The notes under the pieces were generated by a model. It searched no databases. It was given only the letters and a program-made list of their open reading frames with translations, and had not been told where the DNA came from. Below are positions 49,580 to 57,953 of a DNA stretch of 64,000 nucleotides, one piece after another. The first letter of the stretch is position 1, and the number at the start of each line of letters is the position of its first letter. The position numbers and the translations under genes are program-made. The stretch is from Loktanella sp. 5RATIMAR09 (GTDB lineage: Bacteria; Pseudomonadota; Alphaproteobacteria; Rhodobacterales; Rhodobacteraceae): contig NZ_LJAL01000004.1 of NCBI RefSeq assembly GCF_001419985.1, positions 361,757 to 425,756 on the forward strand, in the 5' to 3' direction.

Positions 49580-50416
49580 ATGAAGCGTTTCATTGTTGCC
49601 CTCTTCTTGAGTTTCCTCATCACTGGTCCAGCGCAGGCATGGACAGCGAACTCGGGGTTTTTCGCGGATCTCGAATATGTCGCTGGCACCGACATCAACG
49701 CCCCTAACGGCGCATCCCTGTCGCTTTGCCATGAAACAAGAGATATCCGGATTTTGGGATATACGGTTTCCAGCAACATCCTTGGCTATGTTTTGTCCAC
49801 GGACCGTTGCACAGGACAGATCGAACGGCCCTTCAGCCCGCAGCAAATGGAAACGGCGCAGTCACTGAACCTGATTGACGCGAGCCTGCCTTCTGTGGCG
49901 CGCAACAGCCTGCAACGCACCATTCAGAACTATGGCATCTGGGTCGCCATAAGCCTTGCCCTTATCGCCGTCATCTGGCGGCGCATGAAATCGTTGCTCG
50001 GTCTCGACCCCACCGCACCGATGCGCAAGAAGGCGACACAGCGCATCCTGACGGCGATGTGTTATGTGGGCAAATGCGACGGGATTGTTGCATCGAATGA
50101 AATTGCGCTGATCACCAAAGCAGCAAGCCGTCTGACGCGGACCAACATTCCGTCCACAGAGGTTATTCGCATCACCGACCATATTGACCTGAACCTGACG
50201 CCGCAGGACTTTATCAACTTCGGCAAAGGTCTGCGCGATTCCGAGAAAGATGTCATGATGCGCGGTGCGTTTTTGGTGGCGCTTTCGAGTGGACGGATCA
50301 TTCCAAGCGAATACGCCTTTATAACCAATCTATCCTATGGGATCGGCATGCCCGGCGAAGATTTCCGGCGGGTGATGAACCTCGCGCTGGAAGATCTCGA
50401 TATCTACGGAACCTAA
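49580..50416 (+). CDS. membrane protein with cytosolic TerB-like domain
   Basis: 278 aa. A signal peptide or first membrane segment (residues 1-20, ends AQA) leads to an extracytoplasmic part of about 95 residues with two Cys (LSLCHE, TDRCTG). A membrane helix follows (about 117-134, GIWVAISLALIAVIW), then a helical C-terminal domain (ILTAMCYVGKCDGIVASNEIALI, DVMMRGAFLVALSSGRIIPSEYAFI) that resembles TerB, a metal-associated tellurite-resistance fold. Function unknown. Its stop shares bases with the convergent gntR-type gene. Confidence 0.7.
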   Translation: MKRFIVALFLSFLITGPAQAWTANSGFFADLEYVAGTDINAPNGASLSLCHETRDIRILGYTVSSNILGYVLSTDRCTGQIERPFSPQQMETAQSLNLIDASLPSVARNSLQRTIQNYGIWVAISLALIAVIWRRMKSLLGLDPTAPMRKKATQRILTAMCYVGKCDGIVASNEIALITKAASRLTRTNIPSTEVIRITDHIDLNLTPQDFINFGKGLRDSEKDVMMRGAFLVALSSGRIIPSEYAFITNLSYGIGMPGEDFRRVMNLALEDLDIYGT

Positions 50417-51063
50417 CCCTTCAGCATCCGCAAACCTTGGGTCGAATCGGCGCGCACAGCCAAGCGCAGACCCGGCTCGTCACCGGCCTTCAAGGCTGCA
50501 AGGATCAGTTTGTGATGTGCCGGCGGATCGGTGCGGTTCAGCCGCCCGTAAAGCGCCCGCATCGTCGGCCCCAATTGCAGCCACACCGTTTCTGTCATCG
50601 CCAGCATCGCAGGGGCCTGGGCGCGCAGGTAAAGCGTGCGGTGGAACTCTAGGTTCAGGCGGATATAGCCCGTTGCATCATGCCGCGCGATAATCTGATG
50701 AAAGCCCTGATTGAGCGTCTCTAGCCGTTCAATCAGCGCAAAATGCGCCCGTGGCAAAGCGCGCGATGCAAGCTCGGCTTCCAGCAGGGCCCGCAAGGTG
50801 GCCAGCTCTTCAATCCGCTCGTTCGAGAGTTCCGGTGTCGAGACACGCCCCGATGACGACAGGAATAACGCACCTTCGGCAACCAACCGGCGCACAGCCT
50901 CGCGTGCAGGCGTCATCGAGACGTCATAGGTTTTGCCGATACCCCGCAGCGTCAGGGCTTCGCCGGGTGCGATTTCCCCGTGCATGATCCGCGCCCGCAA
51001 AGCCCGGTACACCCGTTCGTGTGCGGCAGTCGTATTTTCTTGGGGGCGCGGCTGGATCATCAT
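50413..51063 (-). CDS. GntR family regulator, FCD (FadR) subfamily
   Basis: 216 aa from the ATG at 51063 (an adjacent ATG at 51060 is equally possible). N-terminal winged helix: VYRALRARIMHGEIAPGEAL, SMTPAREAVRRLVAEGAL. The C-terminal FCD domain has probable metal-ligand His residues in NLEFHRTLYLRAQ and PPAHHKLILAAL; such domains bind small organic acids. One TTGTGATCACAA lies 8 bases before the ATG, fitting autoregulation, and the same palindrome is paired before sdhC and sucC. I infer that this protein controls the TCA genes; the ligand is unknown. Confidence 0.88.
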   Translation of the reverse strand: MMIQPRPQENTTAAHERVYRALRARIMHGEIAPGEALTLRGIGKTYDVSMTPAREAVRRLVAEGALFLSSSGRVSTPELSNERIEELATLRALLEAELASRALPRAHFALIERLETLNQGFHQIIARHDATGYIRLNLEFHRTLYLRAQAPAMLAMTETVWLQLGPTMRALYGRLNRTDPPAHHKLILAALKAGDEPGLRLAVRADSTQGLRMLKG

Positions 51064-51070
51064 GGGGCTT

Positions 51071-51082
51071 TTGTGATCACAA
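51071..51082. promoter_or_regulatory. TTGTGATCACAA operator at the gntR-type gene
   Basis: A perfect 12-bp palindrome in the 31-base gap between the metallopeptidase stop and the regulator start. It contains the same 10 bases found in pairs before sdhC and sucC. Binding here would cover the translation start region of the regulator gene. Confidence 0.72.
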
Positions 51083-51094
51083 AAAGCAGATTGG

Positions 51095-51784
51095 TCAATC
51101 GTCGAAAACAATGCGATGCAGCTTGTCGCCCTCTTCACGCAGCCATTGCCTGTGTTGATCATAGGCAGGGCAGAGTTTTTCAACGACAGACCAGAATGCC
51201 GGTTGATGGTTCATTTCAACCAGATGGGCGACCTCATGGGCAGCCACATAGTCAAGCACGGCAGGCGGGGCCATGATCAACCGCCATGAATACATCAAAG
51301 CGCCGGTGCTTGAACAAGATCCCCAACGGGACCGTGTGTCGCGGATCGACAGGCGCGTATAGGTCTTGCCCAGTTGCTGCGCATAGCGGTCCGAGGCCTG
51401 CGCAAGCGCGTCGCGCGCGGCGTGGCGCAAAAGCGCCTTGGTCTGGACCGCGGCGGACGCACCAGCAGTGACCTCAATGCGATCCTCGGCAATCCGCGCA
51501 CGTTTGCCGGCACCCACAACAATCGGCATTGCCACCCCGCGCACCGGCACACTCTGGCCCACTTGGGCCACCATCGCAGGGCGCATATCCGCAAGGTGGC
51601 CGCGCAGCCACGGTTCTTTGGCGCGCAAGAAAGCGATTCCCTCACGCTCGGGCGCAGATCGTGGCAACGTCAGCGTCACACGACCATCCAGACGCGAAAC
51701 ACGCAACGACAGGCGCTTGGCGCGTATAGAACGGCGCAAAACCACCTCGATCGGGGGGTTGCCTTTCAGGGTATGACGGCCCAT
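51095..51784 (-). CDS. YgjP-like (DUF45/M48) metallopeptidase
   Basis: 229 aa from the ATG at 51784 (MGRHTLKGNPP), with AAGGTGG upstream. The DUF45 pattern is clear: RRSIRAKRLSLRVSRLDGRVTLTLP, TRSRWGSCSSTGALMYSWRLIMAP, and the zinc motif HEVAHLVEMNHQPAFW (HExxH with a downstream His). E. coli YgjP is the type example; substrates are not established. It precedes the GntR-type gene by 31 bases on the same strand and is divergent from the FYDLN-acid gene. Confidence 0.9.
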   Translation of the reverse strand: MGRHTLKGNPPIEVVLRRSIRAKRLSLRVSRLDGRVTLTLPRSAPEREGIAFLRAKEPWLRGHLADMRPAMVAQVGQSVPVRGVAMPIVVGAGKRARIAEDRIEVTAGASAAVQTKALLRHAARDALAQASDRYAQQLGKTYTRLSIRDTRSRWGSCSSTGALMYSWRLIMAPPAVLDYVAAHEVAHLVEMNHQPAFWSVVEKLCPAYDQHRQWLREEGDKLHRIVFDD

Positions 51785-51894
51785 ATCCACCTTCTTGGTT
51801 TTCAAGTGCCAAAGGCTTTGACACAGCCCCTCGCTTATGGCAGTTGGCACCGATCACCCGCAAGGGAAGACAGAGATTTTTGAAGGGATAGCCT

Positions 51895-52218
51895 ATGCCT
51901 AAGGAAGAGTGGGGCACAAAGCGCCTTTGCCCCGAAACCGGCAAACGCTTTTACGACCTGAACGCGACGCCAATCATTAGCCCCTATACCGGCAATGAAG
52001 TCACCGTTGACACATCCAAGACCCGTACAATGGTCGCGGATGCCGAGGATGCACAAACCGCCAAGATGAAGGATGTCGAAGAAGACGATGATCTGGTTCT
52101 TGACGACGACGATGATGAAGATGTCGATCTCGGTGATGATGTTCTGGAAGACGATGACGACGATGACACCGTCTCGCTTGACGAACTTGCGGACGTCACC
52201 ACGAACGACGATGATTAA
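51895..52218 (+). CDS. FYDLN-acid domain protein (TIGR02300)
   Basis: 107 aa. The N-terminal half has WGTKRLCPETGKRFYDLN and PIISPYTGNEV, a treble-clef-like pattern with one Cys retained. The C-terminal 45 residues are almost all Asp and Glu with scattered Val and Leu. This matches the alphaproteobacterial FYDLN-acid family of unknown function. ATAGCCT precedes the ATG without a strong site. A hairpin follows before tRNA-Ala. Confidence 0.92.
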   Translation: MPKEEWGTKRLCPETGKRFYDLNATPIISPYTGNEVTVDTSKTRTMVADAEDAQTAKMKDVEEDDDLVLDDDDDEDVDLGDDVLEDDDDDDTVSLDELADVTTNDDD

Positions 52219-52228
52219 AATGACTGCA

Positions 52229-52259
52229 CCGGGCGCGATTTTCTCTTGATCTCGCCCGG
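52229..52259 (+). terminator. hairpin before tRNA-Ala
   Basis: CCGGGCGCGAT (52229-52239) pairs with ATCTCGCCCGG (52249-52259) with one mismatch. There is no T run, so termination efficiency is uncertain. Confidence 0.5.
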
Positions 52260-52301
52260 CGCGCTGCATAGACAGCGGCAATCAGCGCAAGCTGTTAAGT
52301 T

Positions 52302-52377
<76 letters not shown>

Positions 52378-52415
52378 TCCCCTACAGATCAATACGTTAG
52401 CTGATTACTCGAGTG

Positions 52416-52438
52416 GTGTGACACATGAGTGTGACACA
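52416..52438. repeat. direct repeat just upstream of the integrase
   Basis: GTGTGACACA at 52416-52425 and 52429-52438, start-to-start 13 bp, immediately before the integrase ATG. Such repeats could be arm-type integrase sites or an operator controlling int. Confidence 0.45.
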
Positions 52439-52440
52439 CA

Positions 52441-54054
52441 ATGCGGCTACCTGCTTATCTTTCTGTCTCACGCCACGGAGTGTTTTACTTCCGTTGGCCC
52501 ATACCCCAGAACAATCCCAATCAACCTCGCAAGACCATTCGGGTTTCTCTCGGCACAAGATGCCCACGGGAAGCAAGAAGACTTGCAAGACATCTTGCAG
52601 CGTGCGGGGATCATTTCTTGGATCAGGTAGAAGTAGCCAACATGGATCACTCAGAGATACGGGCAACGGTTTACAAATACTTCCGGCAGCAACTTGTGGA
52701 CGGCAAGCAGCGGATTAATCAAACTGGCCCACTCAGCTCGCAGAAGATCGAGCACTACCAGCAGTCTCTTGAGCTTATGAGGGACGGGAACAAAACCTAC
52801 TGGCATTCCCTCGGAAGCGAGTATGCACGATCTGAATTGGCCAGCTTCTATGAAGCAACCGGGCTGTCGCCCGAGCATTGCCACGACATACAGCCACTGA
52901 TCTTGGATGAGATTAGGAAAGCCCGAATTGGGGCTTATGAGGCGATCCTGAGCCATGCAAAGGGTCTTGAGGTGTATGACTTTACCGATGCAACCACCCA
53001 ACCCACAGCCTCCCCAGACGACCAAGTGCGGCTGTCCGGGCATCCCACAATCAGCGAGGCCGTAGAGGCATTCTTCCGTGTCCATGAAAAGTCCTCAGAA
53101 TGGACGCCGGGCACCCTCCAAAAGCGCCGTGCAATCCTCGACATCGCCATTGAATGGTTTGGCCCTAATAGGTCGATGGGCGAGATTAGGAAGCGGGATG
53201 CATCTGACCTTAAGGAAGTCTTAATCGCGCTCCCCGCCAACCGTTCAAAAGTAGCCAAGCTACGGGGCGTGCCCCTGAGGGAAATGATTAGGGTTGATGA
53301 CTTGCCAAAGATCAGCAACGCAACGATCAACGCTCACCTAAGTGTTTTCAAGGTATTCTGGGACTGGTCCGAGAAACACGACTATGCCCCGGAGGCGCTG
53401 TTCCAGAACATGGCAGTTGGCAAGAAAGGTTCAGGTTCAAAGCAGCGGGCACCTTTCACTCAAGAGGCACTGGAATTGGCCTACAAAGCGCTGACCGACC
53501 CAGAGAGCAAGTTCTATGAGAAATCCAGCCACAGATGGGCAACACTGATAGCGATGTTCACAGGGGCAAGACTGAATGAAATCTGCCAGCTACAAATCAA
53601 CGACATAGTCGAAGACAACGGCCTTTGGATTTTCGACTTCAACGACAATGGGGATGAACTAAAGCGGATCAAGTCAGCGGCAGGCCGACGCTGTGTTCCG
53701 CTACACAGCACCTTAATCAAACTTGGCATACTTCAATACAGGGAGCAGATGATTGCACATGGCCACGACAGACTTTTCCCCGACTACTCATACCACCCAA
53801 AACACGGGTACGGCGATAAGTTAAGCAAGTGGTTCAACCGGACATTCGTTAAAGCACTGGACATCAAATCAGAGGCACACGTTTTTCATGGACTTCGGCA
53901 CACGTTTACCACTCGCCTTGGGCAAGCCAATGTAGCGACCGAGGTCATCCAGTTCATCATAGGACATGAACGAGAAGGTGTGACCCATCGGGTGTACATG
54001 CACGGATATAGCGCGGAGCAGTGCAAGGAGGCGGTGGAGCAGTTCAAACTATAA
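52441..54054 (+). CDS. tyrosine-type site-specific recombinase (integrase)
   Basis: 537 aa. N-terminal DUF6538-like segment (MRLPAYLSVSRHGVFYFRWP), a SAM-like core-binding region (about 205-330) and the catalytic domain. Catalytic residues: Arg in FTGARLNEICQL (about 376), HxxR in FHGLRHTFTTRLG (about 484), and the nucleophile Tyr in THRVYMHGY (about 518). It would insert and excise the island at the tRNA. The start is the first ATG; no strong ribosome site. GC content is lower than in the core genes. Confidence 0.92.
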   Translation: MRLPAYLSVSRHGVFYFRWPIPQNNPNQPRKTIRVSLGTRCPREARRLARHLAACGDHFLDQVEVANMDHSEIRATVYKYFRQQLVDGKQRINQTGPLSSQKIEHYQQSLELMRDGNKTYWHSLGSEYARSELASFYEATGLSPEHCHDIQPLILDEIRKARIGAYEAILSHAKGLEVYDFTDATTQPTASPDDQVRLSGHPTISEAVEAFFRVHEKSSEWTPGTLQKRRAILDIAIEWFGPNRSMGEIRKRDASDLKEVLIALPANRSKVAKLRGVPLREMIRVDDLPKISNATINAHLSVFKVFWDWSEKHDYAPEALFQNMAVGKKGSGSKQRAPFTQEALELAYKALTDPESKFYEKSSHRWATLIAMFTGARLNEICQLQINDIVEDNGLWIFDFNDNGDELKRIKSAAGRRCVPLHSTLIKLGILQYREQMIAHGHDRLFPDYSYHPKHGYGDKLSKWFNRTFVKALDIKSEAHVFHGLRHTFTTRLGQANVATEVIQFIIGHEREGVTHRVYMHGYSAEQCKEAVEQFKL

Positions 54055-54068
54055 GATGAACTCGGCGT

Positions 54069-55466
54069 TCACAGTTTACGCTCTATAAGGCGCGTTACCA
54101 AATCATCGACAACGGCACGAGACATTTCATAGCCTTCGAAGACAGCGAATAACTCCGACACAACCGCGTGCGTCTGATCTACAATCGTCTCGGGCGCTGT
54201 TATAAGCGGCACGGAAATCCGGCTCGTTACGCTATCTTGCTGGGCTCTTGCCGTTCCGCTCAGATACCTTGCAGGGTTTGCCCATGAAGAAAGTGCTCTG
54301 CCTTTCAGCCCGCTCCAACGAAATGCAAATTCAAGTGTAGTACTTTCTGGATCGCAACTCATTGCGTGTGAAAAGGCACGACCGACTGCTATCGCCTCGG
54401 CCACGCGAAGAACTGATATACCAAAGTCCAGTTTCGTAAGGGGTTGAGGCCCGCGCTTTGAACTAGTCAAATCATCTTCCAACGCACGTCTTAAGTAGAA
54501 CTTTCCAGACGGCTCTTTGCGCATGAAATCCAGATGCTTGCCGCCCCAATCATCATTCAGCGACAGGATGAGCGCCTCCCAGCCCCCGTCGAGAACATAA
54601 GGCTGGGATGATGCATCCTGAAATCCTGAACTATCAAGCCAGATGGGCCATCCGGTTAGAGTAGGATTGCTACTGTCCAGCAAACGCAGGAACTCTCGAT
54701 TGAGTTTTCCCGTATTACACCTGCCAACTAAATTTAGCGCAACTTCGAAACTGCCATGTGACGGAAGTTGCACCCCCGTCTCATTAACTCTGTTGAAGAA
54801 TTTAGTCTTTCCTTCTGACAGGAAGGACATGAGGTCTTCGTCAACCGAAGGGCTCGTGTCTAATCGCCCTCCTAACTCTCCTGCCATCGCCCTAAACGTG
54901 TCAGGCGTGAGACCGGATAGATGACGTCGCAAGAAGCGCCCAATATCAGCTTCGCGGTTCTCAAAACAAAGTCGGACAAGTTCAGGGAGATCACGATGCG
55001 GTATCTTGGCTGAACTAACGCGATTATTGGCTTGCAGAGTGCGAAAGTAGATATTGTCCACTTCGACTAAGAGGTGCCCCGACCCGTTGTCTATTGCCTT
55101 CTTTACAGCAACGGGGCTGAGAACACCCGAAGGTACGGTAATAACAACAAACTCTTGCCCGTCCAAAACCGGAAACAACACTTCTACATCAAAGGGCTCC
55201 GAGGAATGACGCGATGCAATTCCCTGAACTACATCGGGGTGAAACTCGGCTTTGACGTCTGAAGGTACATTTCCAAGGTCGGGTTGCATTGTAGTATCGT
55301 CGAAGCCAACAACGAAGTAGCCGCCGTCAAAGTTGCGAAGGGCCTGTAGCCCTTTTACCAGCTTTGCCTTTCCAGATGGAGTGGACGGGTCAAACCAACG
55401 CTTCACTTCAACCGAGCGCGTCTCCGACAGTGTCCGAATAAGCTGTTCCGCGTCTTCGAGTTTCAT
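54069..55466 (-). CDS. AlbA_2 (Schlafen-like) putative DNA-binding domain protein
   Basis: 465 aa from the ATG at 55466 (MKLEDAEQLIRTLSE); an open extension to 55559 is weak. Residues 1-150 fit the AlbA_2 domain: TRSVEVKRWFDPSTPSG, LVKGLQALRNFDGGYFVVGFDD, with the conserved Glu/Lys and the GG turn. The remaining 300 residues match nothing I recognise. AlbA_2 proteins occur in transcription regulators and in phage-defence loci. It lies next to the integrase and is divergent from the coiled-coil membrane protein gene. Confidence 0.75.
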   Translation of the reverse strand: MKLEDAEQLIRTLSETRSVEVKRWFDPSTPSGKAKLVKGLQALRNFDGGYFVVGFDDTTMQPDLGNVPSDVKAEFHPDVVQGIASRHSSEPFDVEVLFPVLDGQEFVVITVPSGVLSPVAVKKAIDNGSGHLLVEVDNIYFRTLQANNRVSSAKIPHRDLPELVRLCFENREADIGRFLRRHLSGLTPDTFRAMAGELGGRLDTSPSVDEDLMSFLSEGKTKFFNRVNETGVQLPSHGSFEVALNLVGRCNTGKLNREFLRLLDSSNPTLTGWPIWLDSSGFQDASSQPYVLDGGWEALILSLNDDWGGKHLDFMRKEPSGKFYLRRALEDDLTSSKRGPQPLTKLDFGISVLRVAEAIAVGRAFSHAMSCDPESTTLEFAFRWSGLKGRALSSWANPARYLSGTARAQQDSVTSRISVPLITAPETIVDQTHAVVSELFAVFEGYEMSRAVVDDLVTRLIERKL

Positions 55467-55612
55467 TCTCACCCAAACAAAATGTCCCAATGCACCCAGC
55501 GGTGATCCTAAGGCACTTACTAGGAAACGCAACTTCAACCATATGTTGTGAAAAAGCACACTTTATTGTAGCTTTGGAAGGCACTAATCAAGCAAGATAG
55601 GAGAAGATAGGA

Positions 55613-56908
55613 ATGGCCGACACGAGGCGAGTTTACAAGATTGACGATGCTACGTTGGTCAGTCTCTTCTCCAGTCTGGCAGACATGTTTCCGGAGCACC
55701 CTACCTCCGCGAAATTTACCGTATTGCAGGGGCTGAACTACGACTTAGAGGAAGCCTCTGCACTTGAGGGATTGACTGGTATCTACTCGTTCCAAGCTGC
55801 GGCATTCTCAGTCAAACTCGGGTCCAACAGGCAAATTTCGGTCAGCTTCAGAAGGAGCCTTAAGCAGGCGCAAAGCAATCAGTTAGAACCGTCCGCACGC
55901 TACGACGAGTTTGATATTTCTTTTGGTGGCGGTGATGGAGCGTTCTGGGAAGAAAACAAAGAACTAATCTCTGGTGTGGCAAGACTTGTCAGTGCCTTAG
56001 ACATAGCGCCGCCGCATGCAAGAGATACCGACGATGAGACGGTTTTGCATGAGTTGATGCGCGGGATCAGCTCTACACACAGACAAATGCTCGGGGGCTT
56101 GGACAAGGCTGTCAAAGATGCCAACGACCGACGCACAGAGTTAGAGCAGGAGGCTGACGAACGTGACAAGGCACGCCAAGCGAAGCATGAGGAAGCGCTA
56201 ACCGCACTCGCCAAAGAACGTGAGCAACTCCAGCTTCAATCTTACCGATCTGAGCGCCGCCGGATAATGCAGGAAATTACAAACGCTGAGGCGCTGGAGC
56301 GGAGACATGGACTTGCACCGACAGGTTCGGCCAGAGCACGATGGGCCGTTTTCTACGCAGCAATTCTCCTAGGTATGATTTCTTTCTTCATCACCTACCA
56401 AAGCCTCGCTCTGCTTGGAGCAGATGAGGCGTTAGCCCAGGGTATTATTGCATCCCTACCCGCAGAGTTTGGTACTGCTGAAGTTGTTCAATCAGTTGAT
56501 ACGGCACTCGGTACGACGAATTGGTATCTAATCATCCGAAGTATCTTTTCATCATTGGTGGGGATCGGTGCATTCGCCTACGCTGCTTCATGGCTCCGTT
56601 CATTCTATGACAGTGAAGTAGCTGCTGCTCGTTCAATTGACAAATACAACTACGACCTGATCCGGGCCAGTTGGATCATCGAAACAGTTCTTGAGGTGAA
56701 GCAAGAGCATGACAGCGTTGTACCAAACCTCTGGATCGAAGGAGTTACGCGAGGTCTATTCACCGAGACGGGATCACAGTCCACTACCGACGAAAGCGTA
56801 CAAGCGCTCAAAGCCCTCCTCGGATTTACGGCGTCAGCTTCTTTCGGACCGGAGGGACCGAAAGTGGAACTCAACCGCCGTACTGCCAAAAAACTGTCGG
56901 ATAGTTGA
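55613..56908 (+). CDS. coiled-coil protein with two membrane helices, unknown
   Basis: 431 aa. An N-terminal soluble domain (1-130) precedes a long charged coiled coil (about 148-232, with RTELEQEADERDKARQAKHE), a membrane helix (243-266), a periplasmic loop of about 35 residues, a second helix (304-328) and a C-terminal cytosolic domain of about 100 residues. No family recognised. Its start is 146 bases from that of the AlbA_2 gene, divergent, so they may share a control region and act together. Layout resembles membrane effectors in defence pairs, but this is inference. Confidence 0.75.
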   Translation: MADTRRVYKIDDATLVSLFSSLADMFPEHPTSAKFTVLQGLNYDLEEASALEGLTGIYSFQAAAFSVKLGSNRQISVSFRRSLKQAQSNQLEPSARYDEFDISFGGGDGAFWEENKELISGVARLVSALDIAPPHARDTDDETVLHELMRGISSTHRQMLGGLDKAVKDANDRRTELEQEADERDKARQAKHEEALTALAKEREQLQLQSYRSERRRIMQEITNAEALERRHGLAPTGSARARWAVFYAAILLGMISFFITYQSLALLGADEALAQGIIASLPAEFGTAEVVQSVDTALGTTNWYLIIRSIFSSLVGIGAFAYAASWLRSFYDSEVAAARSIDKYNYDLIRASWIIETVLEVKQEHDSVVPNLWIEGVTRGLFTETGSQSTTDESVQALKALLGFTASASFGPEGPKVELNRRTAKKLSDS

Positions 56909-56944
56909 TCACATCCCGCGCCGATACTGCTTCCAACTAAGTGA

Positions 56945-57013
56945 CTAAGGGAAATATCGGACATATTTTTGCGAGGGGCTATCTACTAGCCTTATCGCGC
57001 CATCTTCCCCCAT
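56945..57013 (-). pseudogene. possible remnant of the small MGE..KxVR protein
   Basis: A 22-codon frame starting ATGGGGGAA. Its translation (MGEDGAIRLVDSPSQKYVR) aligns without gaps to the start of the 73-aa frame at 62742-62963, with MGE, D, K and VR kept; the AGG/CGA difference at the Arg is synonymous. It stops at TAG after 22 codons. Over 68 bases the two regions are about 62 percent identical. It may be a decayed copy. Confidence 0.35.
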
Positions 57014-57084
57014 AGCCTAACGGGTTGATTGGCTATGACACAACCCATTGGATAAGGGCAGATCGCTTGAAAAAGGAGCAGGAG

Positions 57085-57558
57085 TTGAAGACGCTTAAGG
57101 ACTATATCAGTGAGGTGGAGGCCCGTAAAAATGACGAGCGGCCCGAAACGGTTGTTTTCTACCACTTTGATGAAACTGACCGTACGGCAGAAGTCGTGAT
57201 TAGATTACTGCTGAATGAAGCTAAGCCCCGTGTAGACTTAGGTAAAGGTAGAGCGATAATCCATCACAAGGCGCACATTCCCAATAATCAGGATCATCTC
57301 CATTTTGAGGTCAAGGGGACAAGATTTGCTGCCATCAACAAGGATGGAACTGCCCATGACAGGAGCCATGGGATTAAGCTGCAGAGGTGGGCTGTTGACG
57401 GTGCAAGTAAGCATTATCCAGATTTCAGAGTTCCTAAGGACGGGTTAATCGAAGACTGGTGTTGGCCGACTTCCGGAATACTCAATGAAGATAAGTCTGC
57501 AGTAATCCTACCGCCCAGTCTGCTGATAGAGGCGGAGCAGAGGATAATTGGCGTTTGA
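57085..57558 (+). CDS. unknown 157-aa protein
   Basis: Start is a TTG at 57085, chosen because AAGGAG stands six bases before it; TTG codons at 57025 and 57067 are also in frame, and there is no ATG at all. The protein has ETVVFYHFDETDRTAEVVIRLL, GKGRAIIHHKAHIP, DHLHFEVKGTRFAAINKDGTAHD and IEDWCWPTSG. The many His and Asp residues in a beta-rich pattern could mark a nuclease- or hydrolase-like site. Not recognised. Lower GC than the core; no partner gene directly adjacent. Confidence 0.65.
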   Translation: MKTLKDYISEVEARKNDERPETVVFYHFDETDRTAEVVIRLLLNEAKPRVDLGKGRAIIHHKAHIPNNQDHLHFEVKGTRFAAINKDGTAHDRSHGIKLQRWAVDGASKHYPDFRVPKDGLIEDWCWPTSGILNEDKSAVILPPSLLIEAEQRIIGV

Positions 57559-57953
57559 ATAATGGCTTGTCGTGCTCAGAAAACGGTCAAGAAGTCTGCC
57601 CGAGTCGCTTGCCCTACATAGACGGGTGGTGAGCGACCCTGGAACGGCCACCAATATCAGGAGTGCTTATAAACGCGTGGTTCTGCGAAGCGTAGGTTGG
57701 GGATTGTCCCGCCTCGATGTCTCACTGTTCGGATGTTGGCGATCCTGTCTTGAAAGATGAAACGCGGGCCTTTGGCGTAGGTATGCCTTAATTTGGGCTG
57801 GCGACTGGCCGTCTCGTCTGCAATTGTAGGGCGAGGCAGGGCAACATCCTCAATTCATTAATGAACAAGCAAGCGGCCAAATTGCCGCGAGAGAGAATGC
57901 ATGGGCAATTGGACGGTTACTCCGAATAACGTGAATCTTAACGGGGTGCGCCC
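57559..57953 (+). promoter_or_regulatory. 395-base region upstream of the methyltransferase gene
   Basis: No convincing gene. It holds a 12-bp palindrome TTCATTAATGAA at 57854-57865 and, closer to the start, an imperfect inverted repeat (CCAAATTGCC near 57880 and GGGCAATTGG near 57905). These are candidates for a controller site of the restriction-modification operon. No separate controller gene is visible. Confidence 0.35.

Noticed and set aside
57572..57760. 62-codon frame upstream of mod
   Set aside because: No ribosome-binding site, no family resemblance and Arg/Leu/Ser-rich composition; more likely non-coding.
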